From Shewanella hanedai (GTDB lineage: Bacteria; Pseudomonadota; Gammaproteobacteria; Enterobacterales; Shewanellaceae), in the NCBI RefSeq assembly GCF_007197645.1, contig NZ_VKGK01000049.1, positions 1-32,699 of the forward strand: a stretch of 32,699 bases of DNA, given 5' to 3'. How positions within the stretch are numbered: position 1 is the stretch's first letter; each line of letters starts with the position of its first letter. Positions 1-8,295 of the stretch are shown here, piece by piece. Both the position numbers and the translations under genes were made by a program. The notes beneath the pieces are model-generated. The model was not told where the DNA came from. It made no database searches and saw only the letters and a list, made by a program, of their open reading frames with translations.

Positions 1-111
1 GTGTTCATGACAATACTCCTAGGATGGCAACCTCAATTAGGCGCCTCTAGAAAGTATTTAGGATGAGAGCATAGATATGTGTTTTTATCTTTTTTGCCGC
101 ATAGCGGCTTC

Positions 112-195
112 GTTCAACAAGGGCTTAAAGCTGGATGCTGCTCTTTTATCTCTAATGGTAACCAACTTTTCTAGCCTATTTACAAGGCGTTAGCC
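112..195 (+). other. possible degenerate integron attC site upstream of the acetyltransferase
   Basis: The stretch opens with GTTCAAC (112-118), which fits the inverse core RYYYAAC, and ends with GGCGTTAGCC (186-195), which resembles the right-hand core of gammaproteobacterial attC sites. GGGCTTAA near the left end is loosely complementary to TTACAAGGC near the right end. The acetyltransferase gene begins 21 bases after the right core, a spacing typical of a gene cassette. The final base pattern departs from the strict GTTRRRY consensus and no integrase is visible, so this is only a candidate. Confidence 0.3.
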
Positions 196-216
196 ATCAG
201 ACCTTAGGAGTAATAA

Positions 217-666
217 ATGAGCATTAGTGTAAAACGAGCAACATTAGAAAATCTAAATGAGGTTAGTGAGTTATTTAATTCTTATCGTGTTTTTTACAAA
301 CAAGATAGCGACTTAAAATTGGCTATGAGTTTTATTACCGACCGTTTAAAAAACAAAGACTCTGTAATTTTTTATTCGCATGATGCAAATGGTAATCCTT
401 TGGGTTTTACTCAATTGTACCCAATGTTTTCTTCAGTTTCTGCTAAGTCTAGTTGGGTGTTAAATGACCTCTATGTATCATCTTCTGCTAGACGTTTAGG
501 TGTCGGTAAAAAGTTGATGGATACAGCTAAATCATTTGCGATTGAAACAAACTCAAAAGGTATCGCTCTTGAGACAGGCGAAGATAACCTAAATGCTCAG
601 GCTCTATATGAATCACTTGGTTATGAGAAAGGTGTTGGCGTCTATAACTATTTTTTAAGTTTATAA
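217..666 (+). CDS. GNAT-family N-acetyltransferase
   Basis: A 149-residue single-domain protein of the GCN5-related acetyltransferase family, which moves an acetyl group from acetyl-CoA to an amine. The acetyl-CoA binding motif A is clear at about residues 91-100 (ARRLGVGKKLM), followed by the usual C-terminal pattern with NLNAQALYESLGYEK near residues 123-137. The length is normal for a stand-alone member. The substrate cannot be read from the sequence; related small GNATs act on amino acids, antibiotics or protein termini. A good ribosome site, TTAGGAG (203-209), precedes the ATG by 7 bases. The gene has cassette-like boundaries (see the attC candidate at 112-195 and GCTTAAC at 670-676), and such acetyltransferases are common integron cargo. 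An IS110-family element follows directly on the opposite strand. Confidence 0.85.
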   Translation: MSISVKRATLENLNEVSELFNSYRVFYKQDSDLKLAMSFITDRLKNKDSVIFYSHDANGNPLGFTQLYPMFSSVSAKSSWVLNDLYVSSSARRLGVGKKLMDTAKSFAIETNSKGIALETGEDNLNAQALYESLGYEKGVGVYNYFLSL

Positions 667-675
667 AAGGCTTAA

Positions 676-1805
676 CGAACGACTATGGCGTCAATAACTT
701 ATTTTTACCAGTATTCTCATCCCACATGACGTCATCCCTCAACATCGAATTTAAGATGACGACCATCTTTCTGACGCATGCAATGATGGCGACTTTTTTG
801 GGTTTTCCTTGCCCAATTAATCGCTGATAAGTTGCTTTAAATACTGGGTTGCACTGCATCGCCGACATCATTGCCATATAGAGTACCGTACGCACTTGTG
901 CTCGACCGCCTTGGACGACACGTTTGCCTTTATAAGCACCACTTTCTTTGATCATTGGTGCAACACCTATTAGCGAAGCGGCTTGTTTATTCGTGATATA
1001 GCCTAACTCTGGCACATTACTGATAAGAGATGCAGCTGCTATTTTCCCGATCCCAGGCATGCTCTGTAATATAATATTTTTACTTTGGTACTCTTCACAT
1101 TCCTCAATCAACCTTTCAATTTTCAGCTCTATTTTACCTATTTGGTTTTTTATCGCAGTGAGTATAGGCTTAATTGTGGAAGCTAGTGTTTTCGGCAGGA
1201 TTTGAATTCGGTTTTTTTCCATAGTTTGCAGAGTCAGAAGTTGATTTCTTCGTGTAACTAAATCACTCATTAGTCTAATTTTTTCTGGCTTAAGCTCAGT
1301 CAGCTTTGGTTTGATAGCATCTGCATAATGAGCGATAAGTTCAGCGTCTAATCGATCACTTTTAGCTCGTTGGCCGATAGCACCTGCGAACCGACGTACA
1401 TGCATAGGGTTAGCTATTACGAAGGGAAGCTTCACTTCTGAACAAGCTATAATGAAGGGTATCTCAAGTCGACCTGTAGCTTCTATTACTATACGTTCAG
1501 GTTTGTATATTTTGATCTTGTTGATCGCTTTTTTAATGCCATCTTCATTATTAGAAACAGTGAAAAAGATATCGAGAGGGCGGATATAAATATCAAGATG
1601 TGATTTACCTGTATCAACTCCGACATTAATGTTTTCTTTTGTATTGGTATGCATAATAAGCGTTCTCTTTATTGCGAAATACGGGTTCATGACCCAGTCG
1701 ACTATTCGAGGTTATTGCTTGGAGTTCTATATGATGCTCATGTTCGTTATCGGTCTCTCAACAGAGGAGCCATTAGGATATCGAGCTATCACATAGAAGG
1801 CTTAA
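676..1805 (-). mobile_element. IS110-family insertion sequence, boundaries approximate
   Basis: The element is defined by the IS110-type transposase gene inside it. A 9-base direct repeat AAGGCTTAA occurs just outside each side (667-675 and 1797-1805); I take one copy as part of the target, which gives an element of about 1.13 kb. IS110 elements lack terminal inverted repeats and carry a non-coding segment that in studied members encodes a bridge RNA. Here the only room for it is upstream of the transposase, 1655 to about 1800, as in the IS110 group rather than the IS1111 group. The exact ends are not proven. Confidence 0.45.
683..1654 (-). CDS. IS110-family transposase (DEDD recombinase)
   Basis: A 323-residue recombinase. 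The N-terminal RuvC-like DEDD domain shows Asp14 (VGVDTGK), Glu58 (VIEATGR), and Asp100 and Asp103 (AKSDRLDAE). The C-terminal Tnp20 domain contains the helix-hairpin segment SMPGIGKIAAASL near 198-210 and Ser238 in ESGAYKGKR, the position of the serine nucleophile in IS110 recombinases. All key residues are present, so the protein may be active. I prefer the ATG at 1654 (MHTNTKENINVG) over the in-frame ATG at 1690: the family's start lies close to the first Asp, and no ribosome site precedes 1690. The reading frame is intact. The stop lies 16 bases from the acetyltransferase stop, facing it. Confidence 0.92.
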   Translation of the reverse strand: MHTNTKENINVGVDTGKSHLDIYIRPLDIFFTVSNNEDGIKKAINKIKIYKPERIVIEATGRLEIPFIIACSEVKLPFVIANPMHVRRFAGAIGQRAKSDRLDAELIAHYADAIKPKLTELKPEKIRLMSDLVTRRNQLLTLQTMEKNRIQILPKTLASTIKPILTAIKNQIGKIELKIERLIEECEEYQSKNIILQSMPGIGKIAAASLISNVPELGYITNKQAASLIGVAPMIKESGAYKGKRVVQGGRAQVRTVLYMAMMSAMQCNPVFKATYQRLIGQGKPKKVAIIACVRKMVVILNSMLRDDVMWDENTGKNKLLTP

Positions 1806-1877
1806 GTTGCAGCAAAAGCTTGGGACTCACTTTACCCAATTTCACTAGTTATTATCCATACAATAAGGATAGGCCCC

Positions 1878-2783
1878 GTGGTAGATACCATAAACAACAA
1901 TAACGTAAAAATCATTAGTCTGGTCGGGCAGTATGTTTATGACCATAGCGACCGGACTGTCAGTTTGGACGATCTGGCAAATTATACCGGCTTTTCCAAG
2001 TATCATTTTAATCGCATATTTTTTGCTGCGACGGGTTACCAGTTGGGTGAGTTTATCCAGCGGCATAAACTGGAAAAGGCACTGTACTTAATTAAATTGG
2101 GAAACCACAATATTATCGATGTCGCTCTTAGCGTCGGCTATGATTCTCCTTCATCTTTTTCTAGAGCGTTTAAAAAGAACTTCTCTGTTACGCCAAGCGA
2201 CGTGGTTCAAGGTAATTTGCCGATCAATGCTCGTGCTGGCAGCCTAAAACCAAAAAAACGACTAACGGATCCCAAATTGGAACCTGTTTGGAAAACGTTA
2301 CCTGAGCAAATAGTGTACGGTTTCTATGGCAAAGGTTTTAATGAGCAATCTTTTTCCGCGGTGGCTGGAGAATTATACGGCCGTTTAGCCGCTATGGCCG
2401 AGCCGTTAAGTTATGGTGAGTTACAGCCAATTGGCGTTTCTGTTGATAACCCGTGGGCGGGAGAGCAAACTGAAAGCCGTTTTTTTGCTGGCTTTGTTGA
2501 AGGTCTGTCCGCTCACCATGAAAAGCTGGACGCTTTTAAATGGCAGGCTGGCCGTTGGGCCTGTTTTACACACACAGGTCCACACAATTGCATGTGGCAA
2601 ACTATTTCTCAGGTTTATGCACAATGGGTTTTGCCTAACCGCATCAAGCTCAAAGACCAACAAATAGTGCAGCAATATCTGAATAACCCGATGGAAACTG
2701 AGCCTGAAGCACTTAAAACAGAGTTATATTTTGCAGTGGAAGGCTTCGCAATAGAAAATTTTGCCGCAGAAGAGAAAGGTTAA
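1878..2783 (+). CDS. AraC-family regulator with C-terminal GyrI-like ligand domain
   Basis: A 301-residue transcription factor with the Rob/SoxS-like layout. Two helix-turn-helix motifs lie at the N-terminus (about residues 10-110: SLDDLANYTGFSKYHFNRIF, then IIDVALSVGYDSPSSFSRAF). They are followed by a GyrI-like/effector-binding domain from about residue 135 to 290. Such proteins sense small molecules through the C-terminal domain and activate stress or efflux genes. The start is GTG; AAGGA at 1865-1869 lies 8 bases upstream, and no better ATG exists near it. The IS element ends about 70 bases upstream, so the native promoter may have been altered. The downstream hydrolase, 109 bases away on the same strand, is a possible target. 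The ligand is unknown. Confidence 0.88.
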   Translation: MVDTINNNNVKIISLVGQYVYDHSDRTVSLDDLANYTGFSKYHFNRIFFAATGYQLGEFIQRHKLEKALYLIKLGNHNIIDVALSVGYDSPSSFSRAFKKNFSVTPSDVVQGNLPINARAGSLKPKKRLTDPKLEPVWKTLPEQIVYGFYGKGFNEQSFSAVAGELYGRLAAMAEPLSYGELQPIGVSVDNPWAGEQTESRFFAGFVEGLSAHHEKLDAFKWQAGRWACFTHTGPHNCMWQTISQVYAQWVLPNRIKLKDQQIVQQYLNNPMETEPEALKTELYFAVEGFAIENFAAEEKG

Positions 2784-2892
2784 CATTCTGCCTGAAGTGA
2801 CGTCTTTCATACGAAACGCACTTTCTGCACAGCTCAATTTTAATAGTGCATGTATATTTTCGGCATCGAATGTTCAATAAATAGAGAGAACT

Positions 2893-3918
2893 ATGAGCCT
2901 AAAAATAACTAAACTTTGCTGTACTAGTCTTACGTTACTTACTCTTTTTGTCAGTGCTCAAGCCTTGTCTAGCGATGCTATTCAACTGAAGACAACAGAA
3001 GTTGACCTTTTTAATCAGCAAGATAATCGTCCAACTAAAGTCAAGTTTTGGTATCAAGGAGGGGCAGAACCTTGTAAAGCGAAGATTTGCTTATCACCGA
3101 AACAAAGCCGTCACCGCGTTGCTATTATCTCTCATGGAGCCTTTGGCTCTCCCCGTGAAATGAACTGGCTGGGTTATGCATTAGCCTCGCAAGGTTGGGT
3201 TGTTGCTGGGGTAGCTCATTTTGGTGAGTCTTGGGTTTATGGAGCAGAGAATATCGACCCCAGTTCGGTTATGCGCTTCTGGCAACGCCCACAAGATGTA
3301 AGCTTTACGATCGATAGTTTATCTGATGAGGGGTTATTTAATACCTCGCTTAAAACGGACAAGGTAATAATGCTGGGTCATTCATCAGGCGGATTTACCT
3401 CTTTAGCATTGGCAGGAGCTAGTTTAGAAGTGGGTAAGTCGGAAATCTATTGTGCGTCAGAAAAGGCAAAGAATGATAAGGGCTGTAGCTATGGCCAGCA
3501 AAGTAAACGTAAGGCAATGAGTGAGGACATGTTAAAGAAAATTGGTTTGCTACAAGGGCAAATGCGAGACGAGCGAGTTGCAGCTGTTATCGCTTTAGAT
3601 CCAGCCTTAGGCCATGCGGTTAGCGAACAAAGCCTAGAAAGCATAAAGGTTCCAGCCTTAGTTTTGGGTTCCATAGAAAATGATTTCCTGCCGTACACTG
3701 AACATTCCAAATATTATGCGACTCATATTCAAGGTGCGAGTTTAATAGGCCTTGAACGAGGTGCGGGTCATTTTGTGTATATAGATGAATGCGATTCTGA
3801 CCGAAAAGTTAAAGGCGTATTTTTATGTAAGGATCGAGAAGGTGTAGATCGTAAAGCAATACAGAATCAAATACTCGAACATGTATTTGGCTTTTTTTAT
3901 AGGAATGGTTTTAGCTAA
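2893..3918 (+). CDS. exported alpha/beta hydrolase, dienelactone hydrolase / PAF-acetylhydrolase-like
   Basis: A 341-residue protein with an N-terminal signal sequence: Lys-rich start, hydrophobic core TSLTLLTLFV, and likely cleavage near SAQA-LSS around residue 25. It is therefore probably periplasmic. The alpha/beta hydrolase fold is shown by the oxyanion-side strand IISHGAFGS (about 78-86), the nucleophile elbow GHSSGG with Ser164, a plausible acid at Asp264 (IENDFLP), and His293 in GAGHFVY. Several cysteines (61, 66, 187, 198, 300, plus one near the C-terminus) could form disulphides, fitting an exported enzyme. Family members hydrolyse esters or lactones; the substrate is not inferable. 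It follows the AraC-type regulator on the same strand. The length is normal for the family. Confidence 0.82.
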   Translation: MSLKITKLCCTSLTLLTLFVSAQALSSDAIQLKTTEVDLFNQQDNRPTKVKFWYQGGAEPCKAKICLSPKQSRHRVAIISHGAFGSPREMNWLGYALASQGWVVAGVAHFGESWVYGAENIDPSSVMRFWQRPQDVSFTIDSLSDEGLFNTSLKTDKVIMLGHSSGGFTSLALAGASLEVGKSEIYCASEKAKNDKGCSYGQQSKRKAMSEDMLKKIGLLQGQMRDERVAAVIALDPALGHAVSEQSLESIKVPALVLGSIENDFLPYTEHSKYYATHIQGASLIGLERGAGHFVYIDECDSDRKVKGVFLCKDREGVDRKAIQNQILEHVFGFFYRNGFS

Positions 3919-3959
3919 AACCATAAAGTTCGAAACGCTGATCTTTTTATCAGTTTTAG

Positions 3960-4127
3960 ACAAACTGGGGTGAGGCGATCAAGATGGGCGATGAGATGAA
4001 TACTGGCTTCTCAGAAAATGGTGCTACAGTGACCCCTGATGGGAAATACCTTTTCTTTAAAGAAGGCACTTCCGACCAACCACAGCCTTTAGCTTTCAAT
4101 CGAGAATCACCACGTCTTTTTACATAG
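3960..4127 (+). pseudogene. remnant of a WD40-like (PD40) beta-propeller protein
   Basis: A 55-codon open stretch with no start codon at its head and a TAG at 4125. It translates to a segment with NWGEAIKMGDEMNT followed by ATVTPDGKYLFFKEG, which is the recurring blade signature of TolB-like PD40 repeat proteins. Intact members have hundreds of residues, so this is a short internal fragment left after deletion. A minus-strand frame over the same bases has no family resemblance and I regard it as a shadow. Confidence 0.6.
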
Positions 4128-4169
4128 CCAAAGCTGTCTCGCTTCGCCACACGAAGCGATGACCATCAT

Positions 4170-4619
4170 TTATTTCAATAAATACCTCAGCGTTTCGACG
4201 ACTTGCCTGACATCGGTTGCCCATGCGTGAGCCGCGCCATCAACTTCTTTAAGTGGATGAATGATATCCTCACTGTGCAGGGTGATGTAGGGTTTGTTCA
4301 GTGCTGCGCAGTAGCCAGCATCAAACGCGGCATTCCATTGTTTGTATTTATCACCAAAGCGAATAACGGCAATGTCACAAGCTTCTATTAGTGTTTTTGT
4401 TCTCATGGCGTTGATTTTCGCAGAGCGGTGATCGCGCCAGTAACCTTGACCTTCATCGGTATTGGCTTGCTTGAGTAAGTCTCCAGCGCTGTCGCTCTCG
4501 TCATGATTGGTGACAGCAGACGAGAATACGATATTCAAATCTAACATCTGACAAGCTTGAATTATTTGATCTCTCCAATCGGTATGGATCTCTCCTGAAA
4601 GGTAAACATTTAACTGCAT
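4170..4619 (-). CDS. ytoQ: YtoQ-family protein (nucleoside 2-deoxyribosyltransferase-like)
   Basis: A 149-residue protein beginning MQLNVYLSGEIHTDWRDQI, the signature opening of the YtoQ family. That family belongs to the nucleoside 2-deoxyribosyltransferase-like / TIR-like fold group. The family is uncharacterised; members lie near the usual length seen here. Conserved-looking segments are DHRSAKINAMRTKTLIEACDIAV in the middle and FDAGYCAALNKP further on, the latter typical of the nucleotide-sugar pocket in this fold. Ribosome site TTGGAG lies about 6 bases before the ATG. The gene follows bhcD on the same strand after 68 bases, so it may be the last gene of the bhc transcript; this is inference from spacing only. 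Confidence 0.75.
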   Translation of the reverse strand: MQLNVYLSGEIHTDWRDQIIQACQMLDLNIVFSSAVTNHDESDSAGDLLKQANTDEGQGYWRDHRSAKINAMRTKTLIEACDIAVIRFGDKYKQWNAAFDAGYCAALNKPYITLHSEDIIHPLKEVDGAAHAWATDVRQVVETLRYLLK

Positions 4620-4687
4620 TTTGACTCCAAGGTTTAATCATCAATGGCAATAGTAAATAAAGCGAAGTTGCACGTTAATTCATATAA

Positions 4688-5734
4688 CTACAGATTGAAA
4701 TAGTTTGCTTGTCCTTGGACTTCTGCTAACTCAACTGCAGCTGAGGCGACGGCTAAGTCTTGTAGGCCGACACCCGTGCCATCAAAAAGCGTGATTTCCT
4801 TATCTGAGGTTCGTCCTGGGTGGGTGCTATTGATCACGTCGCCAATAGGGATGATGTCATTTGATTGAATCAATTCTGCTGAGACGGCGTGCTGCGCCTC
4901 ACCAATGGTTATCGATTGTGCTAACTCATCGGTAAATACAGTTGCGTTGGAGAATAGTCTGGCATCAACCTCTTGCTTTCCTTTCGTGTCGGTCCCCATG
5001 CAGGCAATATGCGTTCCTGGTTTAATCCACTCTTGCTTGATTAATGCTTCAAATGCCGAGGTAATAGTAATGATAACGTCAGATTGCGCACAGAGTGTTT
5101 CACGATTAACTGATTCAAATGGCAGTGATCGCTCTTCGCATATCTTGGCCAGTTTCGTCAGTTTTGAGGCATCGTTATTCCATGCGACCACTTTTTCAAA
5201 CGAGCGTTGATCTAACGCTGCTTGAAGTTGATAACCCGATTGATGACCTGCACCTATGATGCCTAATGTTTTAGATGCTTTACGGGCTAGATGGTTAATT
5301 GATACTGCAGATGATGCCGCTGTACGTATCGCTGTCAGGTAGTTGCCCCCAATCAGTGAGGCTAATTTTCCGGTATCGGGATCAAATAAAATAATGGTTG
5401 ATTGATGATTGGTTAATTGCTTTTCACTATTTCCCGGCCAGTAACCACCTGATTTTAATCCTAACACCATCCCGTCGCGATCAAAGCCTGATTTAAAACC
5501 ATAAAGGGCATCAGCATGACCAATGGCTTCACGTATGACGGGGAAGTTATACGCGGTATGTCGAGCCATGGCTGAGAATACGTTCTGTACAGCGACAAAG
5601 GCATCTGCACGTCCCATAATTTGCTGACATACCGCTTCAGATACAACGATTACGCCTTTTTCTTTGCCTAATCCAGTACTCGCTATTGAATCTGTAACAG
5701 GGATTAAATGTGAACTTGGTGTTGAATGGTTCAT
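4688..5734 (-). CDS. bhcD: iminosuccinate reductase BhcD (ornithine cyclodeaminase / mu-crystallin family)
   Basis: A 348-residue member of the ornithine cyclodeaminase/mu-crystallin family. It has the Rossmann motif LGIIGAGHQSGYQ (about 157-169) and the substrate-side segments AYNFPVIREAIGH, LGLKSGGYWP and DGTGVGLQDLAVA. These resemble, from memory, BhcD of Paracoccus denitrificans, which reduces iminosuccinate to aspartate with NADH as the closing step of the beta-hydroxyaspartate cycle. The two enzymes for the preceding steps are encoded upstream on the same strand, which supports this over ornithine cyclodeaminase or alanine dehydrogenase. The N-terminus is about 25 residues longer than I recall for BhcD. 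The ATG at 5734 has a fitting TAGGAA ribosome site, so the extension is probably real. A 231-base gap separates it from bhcC. Confidence 0.85.
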   Translation of the reverse strand: MNHSTPSSHLIPVTDSIASTGLGKEKGVIVVSEAVCQQIMGRADAFVAVQNVFSAMARHTAYNFPVIREAIGHADALYGFKSGFDRDGMVLGLKSGGYWPGNSEKQLTNHQSTIILFDPDTGKLASLIGGNYLTAIRTAASSAVSINHLARKASKTLGIIGAGHQSGYQLQAALDQRSFEKVVAWNNDASKLTKLAKICEERSLPFESVNRETLCAQSDVIITITSAFEALIKQEWIKPGTHIACMGTDTKGKQEVDARLFSNATVFTDELAQSITIGEAQHAVSAELIQSNDIIPIGDVINSTHPGRTSDKEITLFDGTGVGLQDLAVASAAVELAEVQGQANYFNL

Positions 5735-5965
5735 CGACTATTCCTAAATAAAAAGCTCCCATTGGCGAGTTTAAAAGGCTGTCATAGTTCAATTATGCTC
5801 CTGATAGGCAGGGGCAAACTGTAGTTGGGAACTAAGTCACTATGCCTATAAAAAACGATAGAAAATCCTTTTGCGCTTGCTCAATGGGAGAAACGTGAAA
5901 CTTATTGACTCAAGTGTATTTATCTCTTTGAGTTATCTTTATTTGCCATTGTTTGTTGTCACGAA
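5735..5965. other. bhcC-bhcD intergenic region with a split inverted repeat
   Basis: This 231-base stretch has no gene. CTCCCATTG at 5756-5764 is exactly complementary to CAATGGGAG at 5882-5890, and weaker complementarity extends outward. The arms could be the ends of a small inserted element or base-pair in the bhcC-bhcD transcript. No copy of the TTCCA-N5-TGRAA dyad was found here. Confidence 0.4.
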
Positions 5966-7123
5966 TTAGTAAGCTTTACCACGAGCAGAAACAGGCCAGA
6001 GCGTCTCCACTTTTCCGTTGCGAACACCGACGTAATAATCATGCACATTACAGGTTGGATCACAGTGTCCTGGTACAAGTTTTAATTTCTCATTTATTTT
6101 TAGCGCGCCAGTGGGATCTGAGATAACCCCGTGTTCATCAGAACATTTGATATACTGGACATCATCACGGCCAAAAATATAGGGTAAACCACTGTCGACA
6201 GATTGTGCTTTTAGGCCTGCATCACAGATTGCTTTGTCAGCTTTGGTATGACTCATTACCGAGGTTAAAATGAACAGGGCGTTTTCAAATTCAGAGATCT
6301 TTTGACCATCTTTATCATGAATACGTTGATAATCAGCGTCCATAAAGGCATAAGAGCCACACTGTAGTTCATTAAAGACACCTGAGTTACCCTCGAAATA
6401 ATAAGACCCAGTACCACCTCCCCCTACGATGTCACATTCAAGCCCTTCCTTTTTCAACATCTCGATAGTGCGAGCGACCATGGCGGCTGCAATATCAATT
6501 TTCTCTTTACGCTCTAGGAAGTTTTCCATGTGCTGCATCGCGCCTTGATAAGCCTGAATACCGGCAAATTTGAGGCCTGGTGTTGCAGCGATTGCAATAG
6601 CAATATCTACAACGGGTTGACCCTCTTTAACGCCACAACGGCCGGCGCCACAGTCAATCTCGACTAGACATTCAATTTCAGTATTGTGTTTTTTAACGGC
6701 TGCAGCGAGTTCTGCCACATTATCAATATCGTCAACGCAACATAGGGTACGTGCGCCAAGTTTCGGCATGCGGGCCAAACGATCGATTTTTGCTGGATCG
6801 CGAACCTGATTTGAGACAAATACATCTTTAATCCCACCACGGGCGAACACTTCTGCCTCCGATACTTTTTGACAACACACGCCACAGCTGCCGCCTAAGC
6901 TCTCCTGTAGAAGAGCAATATCGACAGATTTATGCATTTTTCCATGGACTCGATGGCGAACGCCCATCTCTTTTGCAAACTGTCCCATGGTATGAATATT
7001 TCGCTCTAATGCATCAAGGTCGACCACCAAACAGGGGGTTTGAATGTCGGCTTCATCCATCCCCGGCAGGGCTGGAACGTCGTAACCCACAGCCAAGTCA
7101 TTTGTCGTTGTAATTGTTGTCAT
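5966..7123 (-). CDS. bhcC: beta-hydroxyaspartate aldolase BhcC (D-threonine aldolase-like, PLP fold type III)
   Basis: A 385-residue protein of the alanine racemase-like D-threonine aldolase / 3-hydroxy-D-aspartate aldolase family. It joins glycine and glyoxylate to beta-hydroxyaspartate in the cycle. The PLP lysine is expected at Lys62 in VHGKMHKS, and the phosphate-binding glycines appear in DIVGGGGTGSYYFE. The C-terminal metal-site segment is PGHCDPTCNVHDYY. The N-terminal part GYDVPALPGMDEADIQTPCLVVD is typical. I start at the ATG at 7123 because GGAGAG lies 5 bases before it; the in-frame ATG at 7135 has no ribosome site. It follows bhcB after 43 bases, so the two are surely co-transcribed. 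D-threonine or 3-hydroxyaspartate degradation is the alternative reading, made less likely by the neighbouring bhcD. Confidence 0.9.
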   Translation of the reverse strand: MTTITTTNDLAVGYDVPALPGMDEADIQTPCLVVDLDALERNIHTMGQFAKEMGVRHRVHGKMHKSVDIALLQESLGGSCGVCCQKVSEAEVFARGGIKDVFVSNQVRDPAKIDRLARMPKLGARTLCCVDDIDNVAELAAAVKKHNTEIECLVEIDCGAGRCGVKEGQPVVDIAIAIAATPGLKFAGIQAYQGAMQHMENFLERKEKIDIAAAMVARTIEMLKKEGLECDIVGGGGTGSYYFEGNSGVFNELQCGSYAFMDADYQRIHDKDGQKISEFENALFILTSVMSHTKADKAICDAGLKAQSVDSGLPYIFGRDDVQYIKCSDEHGVISDPTGALKINEKLKLVPGHCDPTCNVHDYYVGVRNGKVETLWPVSARGKAY

Positions 7124-7166
7124 TGTTCTCTCCATCTGTTTATCGTGATACCAACTGGGATCAAAT

Positions 7167-8144
7167 TTACTGGCTCATCCAAGGAAGCTTGTCTAAATCA
7201 ACATTGCCTCCGGTAATAATTATGCCAACTCGTTTACCTTTAAATATTTCAGGGTTCTTTATGATTGTTGCCAGTGAGACCGCGCTGCTAGGTTCGATAA
7301 CGAGTTTCATGCGTAACCAAACCAGTTTCATCGCGTTGATAATTTCATCTTCAGTCGCCGTTAAAATATCGGTAACATGGTTTCTGACGAAATGCCAAGT
7401 TAGCTCCTTCAAAGGGACTTTTAGGCCATCCGCCACGGTGTTTGGCGCATCATCAGCGATGATATAACCCACTTTAAATGAGCGAGCAGCATCATCGGCG
7501 TTAACAGGTTCCGCTGCATAGATCTGTATATGTGGGGCTATCGTCGATAGGGTTAAGCAAGTACCTGAGATCATGCCTCCACCGCCGATGGGAGCGATGA
7601 CAATATCCAGCCCACAAACCTGATCCATCAGTTCCTTAGAACAAGTGGCTTGGCCAGCAATCACGCGTGGGTCGTTATAGGGGTGAACAAAGTCAGCACC
7701 AGATTTTGCCACGACTTCGCTAAATACCGCTTCACGTGAACTGGTTGAGGGCTCACATTCAACAATAACGCCACCGTAACCAATCACGGCATCCTTCTTC
7801 GCTTGGGGCGCTGTGCTTGGCATGACGACAGTGACATCAATACCACGTTGACCTGCTGCGTATGACAGTGACAATGCATGGTTTCCCGATGAATGCGTGG
7901 CTACCCCAAGTTTTGCTTGCTCATCGGTCAATCCAAATACAGCATTACAGGCACCACGAACTTTAAATGCGGCAGCTTTTTGTAAGTTTTCACATTTAAA
8001 AAATAACTCAGCGCCCGTTAAGTTATTTAAGAAGCTTGAGGTGAGCACGGGTGTTTCATGAATGTAGGGTTTAATGCGCTTGTGGGCGATCAGCACATCA
8101 TCATAAGTAGGGATGTACATTGCTGATGGATTTTTATTGTTCAT
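7167..8144 (-). CDS. bhcB: beta-hydroxyaspartate dehydratase BhcB (serine/threonine dehydratase family)
   Basis: A 325-residue fold-type II PLP enzyme. The PLP lysine is Lys61 in AAAFKVRGACNA, the cofactor loop is SSGNHALSLS (85-94) and the phosphate-binding loop is IGGGGMISG (186-194). No regulatory ACT domain is present; the length fits serine racemase or 3-hydroxyaspartate dehydratase rather than biosynthetic threonine deaminase. In the beta-hydroxyaspartate cycle BhcB removes water from beta-hydroxyaspartate to give iminosuccinate. It is the first gene of the minus-strand bhcB-bhcC(-bhcD) unit and is divergent from the IclR-type regulator, as the bhc operon is in Paracoccus. Two copies of the proposed operator lie upstream (8296-8310 and 8399-8413). 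Threonine dehydratase is the generic alternative. Confidence 0.88.
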   Translation of the reverse strand: MNNKNPSAMYIPTYDDVLIAHKRIKPYIHETPVLTSSFLNNLTGAELFFKCENLQKAAAFKVRGACNAVFGLTDEQAKLGVATHSSGNHALSLSYAAGQRGIDVTVVMPSTAPQAKKDAVIGYGGVIVECEPSTSSREAVFSEVVAKSGADFVHPYNDPRVIAGQATCSKELMDQVCGLDIVIAPIGGGGMISGTCLTLSTIAPHIQIYAAEPVNADDAARSFKVGYIIADDAPNTVADGLKVPLKELTWHFVRNHVTDILTATEDEIINAMKLVWLRMKLVIEPSSAVSLATIIKNPEIFKGKRVGIIITGGNVDLDKLPWMSQ

Positions 8145-8295
8145 ATTGTCATCTCGATATTCATCCTATTACTGGTGTATTGATGAATGAAACGACGGCA
8201 ACTGATGCGTTATTATTCATTCATATTCATGTTTTAATCACTGACTGTTGAAATTAACCTTATGGAAACTTCAGGAATCACGCAAAGGCTTTGGA

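Noticed and set aside
95..110. GCCGC-ATA-GCGGC hairpin near the left edge as a terminator
   Set aside because: The T run lies before the stem on the plus strand and becomes an A run after it on the minus strand, so neither orientation fits.
3956..4150. A 64-codon minus-strand frame after the hydrolase gene
   Set aside because: The plus strand over the same bases gives a clear PD40 blade signature, so this frame is its antisense shadow.
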